Below, in pieces: positions 1-4,618 of a DNA stretch of 5,043 bases (its first letter is position 1; every line of letters starts with the position of its first letter). Origin of the DNA: Bacteroidales bacterium (GTDB lineage: Bacteria > Bacteroidota > Bacteroidia > Bacteroidales > Paludibacteraceae); contig JAGHSG010000031.1 of NCBI GenBank assembly GCA_018066005.1, forward strand, positions 1-5,043, read 5' to 3'. A program made the translations under genes and the position numbers. Under the pieces are notes generated by a model. That model saw only the letters and a program-made list of their open reading frames with translations, did no database searches and was not told where the DNA came from.

Positions 1-2
1 CA

Positions 3-23
3 CTCAAAGAAGCCGCCGAATAA
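3..23 (+). CDS. Possible 3' end of an upstream gene (C-terminal residues LKEAAE, then stop)
   Basis: The reading frame from base 3 is open and reads L-K-E-A-A-E before a TAA at 21-23. The first following gene does not start until 191, and no promoter is visible between them, so a plus-strand gene ending here would fit a co-transcribed run. Six codons are too few to identify a family. A short Lys/Glu/Ala-rich tail is compatible with many small basic proteins, including HU-like DNA-binding proteins, but that is only a guess. The stop could equally be a chance stop in non-coding DNA. Confidence 0.3.
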   Translation, partial: LKEAAE

Positions 24-84
24 GGCGTAGCGTAGCACCAAAACTTGCGAAACTTACACCGCAGTATAAAGAATGTGTAATGGT

Positions 85-130
85 CTCAAGGCATCATTTT
101 CGTGAGCGCACGAAAATGATTCGCCAAGAG
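85..130 (+). repeat. Long perfect hairpin in the leader of the small-gene cassette
   Basis: Bases 93-104 (ATCATTTTCGTG) and 109-120 (CACGAAAATGAT) form a perfect 12-bp stem around the 4-base loop AGCG. Further pairing continues outward after a 2-base bulge: GGC (90-92) with GCC (123-125), then an AA/AA internal loop, then CTC (85-87) with GAG (128-130). No T-run follows on either strand, so it does not look like an ordinary intrinsic terminator. It may be a structured 5' leader or mRNA-processing element of the gene at 191, or a protein-binding DNA palindrome. Confidence 0.8.
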
Positions 131-144
131 CAGAGTATTAACCC

Positions 145-176
145 CGATTAACCGATTCACCGGTTAACCGATTAAC
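145..176 (+). repeat. Four tandem copies of an 8-bp unit (CGATTAAC)
   Basis: The stretch reads CGATTAAC, CGATTCAC, CGGTTAAC, CGATTAAC: four contiguous 8-bp units with one substitution each in copies two and three. The third unit with the next two bases makes the perfect palindrome CGGTTAACCG (161-170). Further TTAAC pentamers lie just outside, at 138-142 and 185-189. The array ends 14 bases before the ATG at 191. It could be an operator-like set of protein sites or simple sequence slippage; the sequence does not decide between them. Confidence 0.75.
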
Positions 177-190
177 CTTAAATCTTAACT

Positions 191-526
191 ATGGCAAAAT
201 TGAAATTCGCGTACCCCATCGAAGAGGTACACGGTAAGCTTGCTAATGGCTTTGGCGCTGCCCAGCGTCTCGCCAAGAACAACGACGGTAAACGTGAGCC
301 GTTCTCCGTTCACTACGGACAACGCACCACGCCTGTTACCGCTCTGGAGGTACAGAACCGCGCTGCCTTTGCTGCTATCTCCAAGTTGTGCGCACAACAC
401 CGCAACAACATCAACAAGCGCCAAACCGACCAAGCCGGCTTCAAGTCTCAGACCACCTACAATACGTTCAACGCGTACTTGTGGAATGTCTGCAAAGCCG
501 AGTACGAGGCTTCGCTCGAAGACTAA
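191..526 (+). CDS. Small basic cytoplasmic protein of unknown function (111 aa)
   Basis: I do not assign a function. The ATG at 191 opens a 111-codon frame ending in TAA (524-526). There is no signal peptide and no hydrophobic segment. The protein is rich in Lys, Arg, Gln and Asn: a basic N-terminal part (residues 1-45, starting MAKLKFAYPIEEVHGKL), a middle stretch that looks helical (about 50-78, with TALEVQNRAAFAAISKL) and an aromatic C-terminal part (about 84-106, with TYNTFNAYLWNVCKAEYE). The composition fits a small nucleic-acid-binding or structural protein, but no motif proves it. No Shine-Dalgarno sequence precedes the start; the leader is A/T-rich as is normal in Bacteroidota. It is the first complete gene of a co-directional run with the genes at 641 and 914. 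Overlapping frames on both strands are treated as shadows because this frame gives the most protein-like sequence and a sensible start. Confidence 0.72.
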   Translation: MAKLKFAYPIEEVHGKLANGFGAAQRLAKNNDGKREPFSVHYGQRTTPVTALEVQNRAAFAAISKLCAQHRNNINKRQTDQAGFKSQTTYNTFNAYLWNVCKAEYEASLED

Positions 527-533
527 GCGCCTC
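506..533 (+). repeat. Hairpin around the stop codon of the 111-aa gene
   Basis: GAGGC (506-510) can pair with GCCTC (529-533), enclosing the TAA stop at 524-526. An alternative inner hairpin is CTTC (510-513) with GAAG (518-521). No T-run follows, so a role as terminator is not supported. The stems are short and could be chance. Confidence 0.3.
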
Positions 534-545
534 TATCTCGCGAGC

Positions 546-620
546 GACGTTAAGAAGCGTTATAACGGTGGCGTAGCCCCCCTTAACGGAGCGATGTGCC
601 GTCGTAACCTTCTTAACGTT
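546..620 (+). repeat. Extended interrupted hairpin between the 111-aa and 74-aa genes
   Basis: ACGTTAAGAAG (547-557) and CTTCTTAACGT (609-619) are perfect 11-bp inverted repeats. After a single bulged C (558), GTTA (559-562) pairs with TAAC (605-608), and after a small internal loop ACGG (565-568) pairs with CCGT (599-602). A GU pair at 546/620 is possible. The result is a stem of about 19 pairs with an apical region of about 30 bases. No T-run follows. It fills most of the 114-base gap before the next ATG, so it probably forms in the shared transcript and could govern mRNA stability or the relative expression of the two genes. Confidence 0.7.
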
Positions 621-623
621 GAC

Positions 624-636
624 AACCCCGATTAAC
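624..636 (+). repeat. 13-bp motif repeated from the upstream leader (also at 140-152)
   Basis: AACCCCGATTAAC occurs identically at 140-152, at the start of the tandem 8-bp array, and at 624-636, five bases... four bases short of the ATG at 641. Both copies are in the leader of a cassette gene, but their distances to the start codon differ (38 bases against 4), so a common role as a ribosome-binding element is unlikely. Confidence 0.6.
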
Positions 637-640
637 AACA

Positions 641-865
641 ATGAAAAGCATTCAACTCATATTAGCAGTATTTATGTGCACGGCAGGAATAGTAATTATC
701 ATGGTGTGCATATATATCGATCCTGAGGGGGAGATACACTCTTCCATCTTGGTCGCCCTGTGCGAAATACTTACTTTCGCCGGCTCCCTCATCGGTGTTG
801 ATTATCACTACCGCTACCGATACAAGCCACCCCAAAACGATGATGGTAAAAGAGACGCCACCTAA
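641..865 (+). CDS. Small two-helix inner-membrane protein, function unknown (74 aa)
   Basis: The ATG at 641 opens a 74-codon frame ending in TAA (863-865). Two hydrophobic segments are visible: about residues 4-26 (from IQLILAVF to VCIYI) and about 33-53 (ending LIGV). They are joined by a short acidic turn, DPEGE (27-31). A charged, aromatic and basic tail follows (HYRYRYK, then a hydrophilic end to residue 74). A Lys near the N-terminus and the positively charged tail suggest both ends in the cytoplasm, a helical hairpin. No catalytic motif is seen. Size and layout are compatible with a small holin-like or regulatory membrane protein, but there is no direct evidence for either. The turn and second helix (PEGEIHSS, then FAGSLIGVDYHYR) look like a conserved family rather than random sequence. 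It lies between the 111-aa and 34-aa genes in the same direction. Confidence 0.75.
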   Translation: MKSIQLILAVFMCTAGIVIIMVCIYIDPEGEIHSSILVALCEILTFAGSLIGVDYHYRYRYKPPQNDDGKRDAT

Positions 866-878
866 AAGAATGTCTCCG

Positions 879-903
879 TGTTAAGGGTTTGACATAGTTT
901 TTT
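879..903 (+). terminator. Weak terminator-like or attenuator hairpin before the 34-aa gene
   Basis: TGTTAA (879-884) can pair with TTGACA (889-894) through one GU pair, around the loop GGGT. TAG and six T residues (898-903) follow. The stem is short and A/T-rich, so it would be a leaky terminator at best. It could reduce, but probably not abolish, transcription of the downstream 34-aa gene. Confidence 0.3.
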
Positions 904-913
904 CCTTTCTACT

Positions 914-1018
914 ATGAACAAAGAGCAAAAGCAGGGCTTATTCCAAGCCCTATTGGAAGTGCTGAAAGCCATCTTTACAATCGGCTCCAAGCATGTAGAG
1001 AAGCACGCGGACAAATAG
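914..1018 (+). CDS. Very small amphipathic peptide (34 aa), unknown function
   Basis: The ATG at 914 opens a 34-codon frame ending in TAG (1016-1018). The peptide has a polar, charged start (MNKEQKQG), a short hydrophobic or amphipathic helix (about residues 9-24, LFQALLEVLKAIFTIG) and a basic, His-rich end (KHVEKHADK). The helix is too short and interrupted for a confident transmembrane segment; membrane-surface binding is plausible. Bacteroidota genomes carry a family of about 30-aa peptides called 'smalltalk' in similar small-gene settings. The size and the VLKAI-like core recall it, but the match is too weak to assign. Support for a real gene comes from codon-like composition, direction, and an intrinsic terminator placed exactly over its 3' end. 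There is no Shine-Dalgarno sequence. Confidence 0.55.
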   Translation: MNKEQKQGLFQALLEVLKAIFTIGSKHVEKHADK

Positions 1019-1034
1019 CCCGCGTGTTTTTTTT
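1004..1034 (+). terminator. Strong intrinsic terminator ending the small-gene cassette
   Basis: CACGCGG (1004-1010) and CCGCGTG (1020-1026) form a perfect 7-bp GC-rich stem around a 9-base loop, followed by eight T residues (1027-1034). A GU pair and two AU pairs can extend the stem outward. The left arm is made of the last codons of the 34-aa gene and its TAG stop is inside the loop, so translation up to the stop would cover the hairpin. It separates the cassette from the operon that starts at about 1276. Confidence 0.9.
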
Positions 1035-1237
1035 GTTGTATTTGGGACGCCGCCTGCCGACAATGTCGGCATTCCCCCCAATGTACGTTCGCGTCTTGTT
1101 GGATATAGGCTGCATATTAGGGCACATGACTTGCGTCTTTCATTATCCGTTTTTAGGTAGTTCTCTATGTGCAAGCCCCTATGAACCACCTAAAATCGTA
1201 TAATTATAGATTAAAAATCTATTTTGTGCCCTAATTA
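1035..1237. other. Intergenic region without a credible gene, rich in inverted repeats
   Basis: Between the terminator and the promoter I find no convincing plus- or minus-strand gene. The region contains a GC-rich hairpin, TGCCGAC (1055-1061) with GTCGGCA (1065-1071) around an AAT loop, and most of the nested inverted repeat described separately. An A/T hairpin, ATAGATT (1206-1212) with AATCTAT (1216-1222), lies inside that repeat. A minus-strand open frame crosses the area but runs antisense through the terminator and most of the 34-aa gene. Confidence 0.6.
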
Positions 1238-1252
1238 TTTGCCTATATCAAA
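1099..1252. repeat. Nested imperfect inverted repeat, about 154 bp, abutting the operon promoter
   Basis: Outer arms: GATATAGGC (1102-1110) pairs with GCCTATATC (1241-1249), and ATTAGGGCACA (1116-1126) pairs with TGTGCCCTAAT (1225-1235). The two blocks are separated by 5 bases on each side, so they share one centre (1175.5). Inner arms: 1142-1163 and 1183-1204 match at 19 of 22 positions when inverted (core TTTTAGGT with ACCTAAAA), centred at about 1173. The right side carries a few extra bases that form their own small hairpin. The right arm covers the -33 box of the promoter at 1238. It may be a MITE-like remnant, a cruciform-forming operator, or an old structured RNA. I see no convincing target-site duplication directly at its ends. 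Confidence 0.7.
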
Positions 1253-1269
1253 TTTTTGTTGTATATTTG
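1238..1269 (+). promoter_or_regulatory. Bacteroidota-type promoter of the foldase-gldG operon
   Basis: TTTG (1238-1241) and TATATTTG (1262-1269) match the -33 and -7 consensus TTTG and TAnnTTTG of the Bacteroidota primary sigma factor, with a 20-bp spacer inside the known 19-21 range. Transcription would begin at about 1275-1277, giving a leader of about 37 bases to the ATG at 1313. The promoter also rules out translation from the TTG at 1256. Confidence 0.85.
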
Positions 1270-1290
1270 CACGCTTTTTATGCGAACAAC

Positions 1291-1309
1291 TAAAAATTAT
1301 AAATTTTTA
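1291..1309 (+). other. A/T-only hairpin just before the foldase start codon
   Basis: TAAAAATT (1291-1298) and AATTTTTA (1302-1309) pair perfectly around ATA, ending three bases before the ATG at 1313. It is very weak thermally and may only reflect the A/T-rich leaders favoured for initiation in this phylum. Confidence 0.35.
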
Positions 1310-1312
1310 TAT

Positions 1313-3034
1313 ATGAAACGTTTATTTTTTACCTTCGCCGTATTGGGCGCTACATTAGCGGCTACGGCACAACAAGACCGCGTTCTTCTCACCATTGACA
1401 ACAAACCCGTGATGACATCCGAGTTTGAGTACATCTACCAGAAAAACAACCGCGACATGGCGGTTGAGCAGCGGACCAAAAACGACTACTTGGAGATGTT
1501 TATCAACTTCAAATTAAAAGTGGTAGAAGCCGAAACTGCCGGATTGGATACTACCGAATCTTTCAAACGCGAGTTGCAGGGCTACCGCGCACAGGCTGTG
1601 CCTAAGTTCTTGGAAGATAAGCAAGCCATGGACTCCATGGTTCTGCTCAGTTACAACCGCATGAAGTATGACCGCCGTGTGGCACATATCGCCGTCGAAT
1701 GTCCTATGGACGCCTCCGACTCGGTGCAACAGGCTGCTATGGAAACCATCACACAAGCACGCAACCGCGTTAAAGCCGGTGCTGACTTTGCCCAAGTGGC
1801 TGTGGAGATGAGTACCATACCTTCTGCCAAAGAAGATAAAGGTGAGTTAGGCTGGATTATTCCTTTCCGCTACGTGTATGCCTTTGAGAATGCCGCTTAC
1901 AACACCCCTGTCGGTGAAGTGAGTGAGGTATTCCGCACACCTTACGGCTTCCATATTGCCAAAGTGGAAGAGGAACGTCCGCACGAGGATGTGAATGCTG
2001 CACATATCATGAAGATGGTTCCTAACGGCAACCCCGCCATGGACTCCGTCGCCAAGATACAGATAGACAGTATATACAACGCTTTGATGCAGGGTGCTGA
2101 CTTTGCTCAAACGGCTGCAGCACAAAGTGACGACAAAGGTTCTGCCATGCGTGGCGGTGACCTCGGCTGGTTCGGTCGAGGCGTGATGGTAAAGCCCTTT
2201 GAAGATGCCGTCTTCTCCTTGGGCGAGAATACGATAAGTAAACCCTTCCGCAGCCGTTTCGGCTGGCATATAGCCATAGTCAAAGGACATCGTGCCGTGT
2301 TGCCGTTGGATAGTATCCGCAGTCAGGTGGAGAAAAATATACAACGCGACGAACGCCATAAAGAGATTGATAAGAGTTTTATCGCCAAGACACGCAAGGA
2401 ATATAATCTGGCCGACTCGCTGACTGACGCCGAGGTGCGCGACTATGCAGACAAACACCTCGAAGAGAAATACGAAGACTTCCGCCATTTGGTACAAGAA
2501 TACCACGACGGCATCCTGCTGTTTGACATCTCTCTGGATAAAGTATGGGACAAGGCTGCCAAGGATGAAGAAGGTCTGGCTGCTTATTTCAATGCCCACA
2601 AAGCCGATTACACTTGGGATGCTCCCCAATGGAAAGGTACTATCATCTATGCCAAAGATATGGAACATGCCAAGGTGGCCCGTACGATTGTTAAATCGGC
2701 TAACGCTGACTCGGTGGTTTCCTACGTGAACACACGTCTGAACAACGACAGCATCACGTACGTGAAAATAGAAACAGGTCTGTGGCAACAGGGCAAGAGC
2801 GAAGTAGTGGATAAATACGGCTTCAAACTGAAAAATGCACAATATACCAACGAACAATATCCCGTTATCCTGACGGTGGGTAAGAAAATCAAGGCTCCGG
2901 AGGAGTATAAAGATGTTCGCGCTCAAGTCACCAATGCTTATCAAGACGAGTTGGAGAAGCAATGGGTTGAGGAACTCCGTCAGAAACATGTGGTAAAAGT
3001 TAATCAAGAGGTCTTTGACAGTCTGCCGGAATAA
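1313..3034 (+). CDS. Secreted double-parvulin peptidyl-prolyl isomerase (SurA/PpiC-like foldase)
   Basis: A periplasmic chaperone that catalyses cis-trans isomerisation of prolyl bonds and helps fold exported or outer-membrane proteins, as SurA does. The ATG at 1313 gives 573 aa with a clear signal peptide: MKR, a hydrophobic core LFFTFAVLGATLA, and A-T-A as cleavage site at residues 17-19. An in-frame ATG at 1280 lies only about 4 bases from the predicted transcript start and would add 11 residues before the signal, so 1313 is preferred. Residues about 25-115 are a helical SurA-N-like region. Two rotamase domains follow: about 121-223 (HIAVE at the start, ELGWI in the middle, YGFHIAKVEEE at the end) and about 230-326 (HIMKMVP, GGDLGWFGRG, FGWHIAIVKG). 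Both keep the paired histidines typical of parvulins. Residues 327-573 are a charged helical C-terminal part. It is first in the operon under the promoter at 1238, and gldG begins directly after its stop. Several paralogues usually occur per Bacteroidales genome, so no symbol is given. Confidence 0.93.
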   Translation: MKRLFFTFAVLGATLAATAQQDRVLLTIDNKPVMTSEFEYIYQKNNRDMAVEQRTKNDYLEMFINFKLKVVEAETAGLDTTESFKRELQGYRAQAVPKFLEDKQAMDSMVLLSYNRMKYDRRVAHIAVECPMDASDSVQQAAMETITQARNRVKAGADFAQVAVEMSTIPSAKEDKGELGWIIPFRYVYAFENAAYNTPVGEVSEVFRTPYGFHIAKVEEERPHEDVNAAHIMKMVPNGNPAMDSVAKIQIDSIYNALMQGADFAQTAAAQSDDKGSAMRGGDLGWFGRGVMVKPFEDAVFSLGENTISKPFRSRFGWHIAIVKGHRAVLPLDSIRSQVEKNIQRDERHKEIDKSFIAKTRKEYNLADSLTDAEVRDYADKHLEEKYEDFRHLVQEYHDGILLFDISLDKVWDKAAKDEEGLAAYFNAHKADYTWDAPQWKGTIIYAKDMEHAKVARTIVKSANADSVVSYVNTRLNNDSITYVKIETGLWQQGKSEVVDKYGFKLKNAQYTNEQYPVILTVGKKIKAPEEYKDVRAQVTNAYQDELEKQWVEELRQKHVVKVNQEVFDSLPE

Positions 3035-4618
3035 GTGCTGAGTTGTCTGCACATACTATTGGTCTCCCTGCTGCTGAATGGCTTGCGCTGGGATTTGACA
3101 GCCGACCGTCGCTACACCATCAGTCCCGTTACGGACTCGCTGGTGGAGCAGTTGGATGCCCCTATGCAGGTGCAAGTGCTGCTGGATGGCAAACAGATGA
3201 ATGTCGGCTTTCAGCGTCTGAACCAAGCCACTATGGATTTGTTGGACGAGTTGGAGAACAGAAACGGTAATTGCCGAGTTATCTCCGGCGAAATGCCTAC
3301 CAACTTGGACCTGCAACCTATTGTGGTGCATGAGCGCAGTAGGGACGGACAGATGGTACAGACACCCGTTTACCCCTACGCCGTACTCAAATACAAAGGA
3401 CGTCTTCGGGTCGTCAACTTATTGCAGAACACGCTGGGGAAGAGTGGAGAAGAAAACCTGAATAGCAGCATTGAATCGCTCGAATACCGCTTTGCCGAAG
3501 CCATTAACGGACTATTGCAGACACAAACAGACCGAGTGGCTTTCCTGGAAGGACACGGCGAATTGACGGAACGCGAAGTGTATGACTGGAGTAAGGAATT
3601 AAGTCGCTACTTCCGGGTGGATAGGGGCGTGTTAGGAACGGATGCCACCGTATTGGACGCCTACAAAGCCGTTATCATAGCCGGTCCCTCGGAGGCGTTG
3701 AGTGATACGGATAAGTTCATTATCGACCAATACATCATGCGTGGAGGACGTGTCATGTGGCTGTTGGACGGTGTCCGCTTCTCGGAGAATATGCTGCAAT
3801 CGAACGGTTTGACACCCGTCATAGCCGAAGACTGGAACACCCGCGACATGCTCTTCCGCTACGGCATACGAATCAACCCTGTTCTGGTACAGGACTTGCA
3901 ATGTAAGATGGTTCCCGTCGAAGTGAGTGGCAGCCGCACCGAAGGGCAGTTCCAACCTATGCCGTGGACTTTTGCTCCGCTCTTGCTCACAAGTGAGGAA
4001 TCGCCTATCACCAAGAATATAGCCCAAGTGAGTGGCGTGATGATGGGTGAAGTGGAGGCCGTAGGCGGGGAAGACGGAATAGATAAACAAGTCCTGTTGG
4101 CAACATCCGACGCTTCGCGCAAGATAGGTGTGCCGGCGGAAATAAATCTAACCGATTTGACGGTGCATCCGGAGTATTTCCAATTGCAATATATACCGGT
4201 GGCAGTCAGTCTGGAAGGGGTGTTCCCCTCGTTCTTCACACATCGGCTGTCCCCGTTAGGTAACTCGACACCCACGCTGACGCAAAGCGAAAAGACCAAA
4301 CAAGTGGTGGTGGCAGGCAGTCAGATAGCCGTGAACGAGTGGCAACAGAACGAACCGCTCCCCGTAGGATTTGACCGGTATATGAAAACCCAATTCGGCA
4401 ACCGTGATTTTCTGACGAACAGTATTCTGTGGCTGACGGATGAACATGGTTTGATGGCTTTGCGGAATAAGCATGTACAACTGCGGTTGCTGAATGACAG
4501 ACGCAGTTATCAATTAAGACAAACAATACAAATAATCAGTTTAGTGGCTCCGATAGCTATTTTGGCTCTAACAGGCGGAGTCGTCATAACTGTACGCAGA
4601 AAAAAATATCAACGATGA
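3035..4618 (+). CDS. gldG: GldG-like ABC-transporter auxiliary/substrate-binding membrane protein
   Basis: GldG is the large periplasmic, membrane-anchored component that works with permease GldF and ATPase GldA in gliding Bacteroidota; non-gliding relatives also keep homologues of unclear role. The 527-aa product shows the family layout: an N-terminal hydrophobic anchor (about residues 2-17), the signature WDLTADRRYTISP (19-31), the FLEGHGEL motif (170-177), GGRVMWLLDGV (237-247), and a C-terminal transmembrane helix (about 498-520) with a basic RRKK tail. The start is unusual: the preceding gene's TAA ends at 3034 and GTG begins at 3035, in the same frame, so no upstream start is possible. 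The anchor then has no basic residues before it and is shorter than I expect for the family. A weak GGA lies 4 bases upstream. The next gene overlaps the stop by ATGA. No gldF or gldA is visible in the window. Family identity is fairly certain; function in this organism is not. Confidence 0.85.
   Translation: MLSCLHILLVSLLLNGLRWDLTADRRYTISPVTDSLVEQLDAPMQVQVLLDGKQMNVGFQRLNQATMDLLDELENRNGNCRVISGEMPTNLDLQPIVVHERSRDGQMVQTPVYPYAVLKYKGRLRVVNLLQNTLGKSGEENLNSSIESLEYRFAEAINGLLQTQTDRVAFLEGHGELTEREVYDWSKELSRYFRVDRGVLGTDATVLDAYKAVIIAGPSEALSDTDKFIIDQYIMRGGRVMWLLDGVRFSENMLQSNGLTPVIAEDWNTRDMLFRYGIRINPVLVQDLQCKMVPVEVSGSRTEGQFQPMPWTFAPLLLTSEESPITKNIAQVSGVMMGEVEAVGGEDGIDKQVLLATSDASRKIGVPAEINLTDLTVHPEYFQLQYIPVAVSLEGVFPSFFTHRLSPLGNSTPTLTQSEKTKQVVVAGSQIAVNEWQQNEPLPVGFDRYMKTQFGNRDFLTNSILWLTDEHGLMALRNKHVQLRLLNDRRSYQLRQTIQIISLVAPIAILALTGGVVITVRRKKYQR

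Noticed and set aside
45..70. Sigma-70-like promoter (TTGCGA and TATAAA)
   Set aside because: The spacer is 14 bp, shorter than needed, and Bacteroidota use TTTG/TAnnTTTG promoters, which are not present here.
388..576. 62-aa plus-strand open frame in the third frame
   Set aside because: Also overlaps the 111-aa gene out of frame, with no sensible start context or domain.
240..635. 131-aa plus-strand open frame overlapping the 111-aa gene
   Set aside because: It lies mostly inside the 191-526 frame, has a low-complexity Thr/Ser/Pro-rich sequence typical of an out-of-frame reading, and runs through the intergenic hairpin.
888..916. Promoter for the 34-aa gene using TTTG at 888-891
   Set aside because: No TAnnTTTG box follows at 19-21 bp; the TTTG forms part of the weak hairpin instead.
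950..1189. 79-aa minus-strand open frame across the intergenic region
   Set aside because: It runs antisense through the terminator and most of the 34-aa gene, has no visible promoter, and its translation shows no domain. The length can be explained by chance; a repeat-associated origin cannot be excluded.
1099..1252. Calling the nested inverted repeat a definite MITE or insertion sequence
   Set aside because: No transposase gene and no clear target-site duplication directly at the ends; copy number in the genome cannot be seen from this window.
1256..1312. TTG start extending the isomerase by 19 residues
   Set aside because: It overlaps the -7 promoter element and lies upstream of the predicted transcription start; the added residues would also displace the signal peptide from the N-terminus.
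1847..3052. 401-aa minus-strand open frame antisense to the foldase gene
   Set aside because: The plus strand encodes a clear signal peptide and two parvulin domains in register; the minus frame is its shadow and has no recognisable motif.
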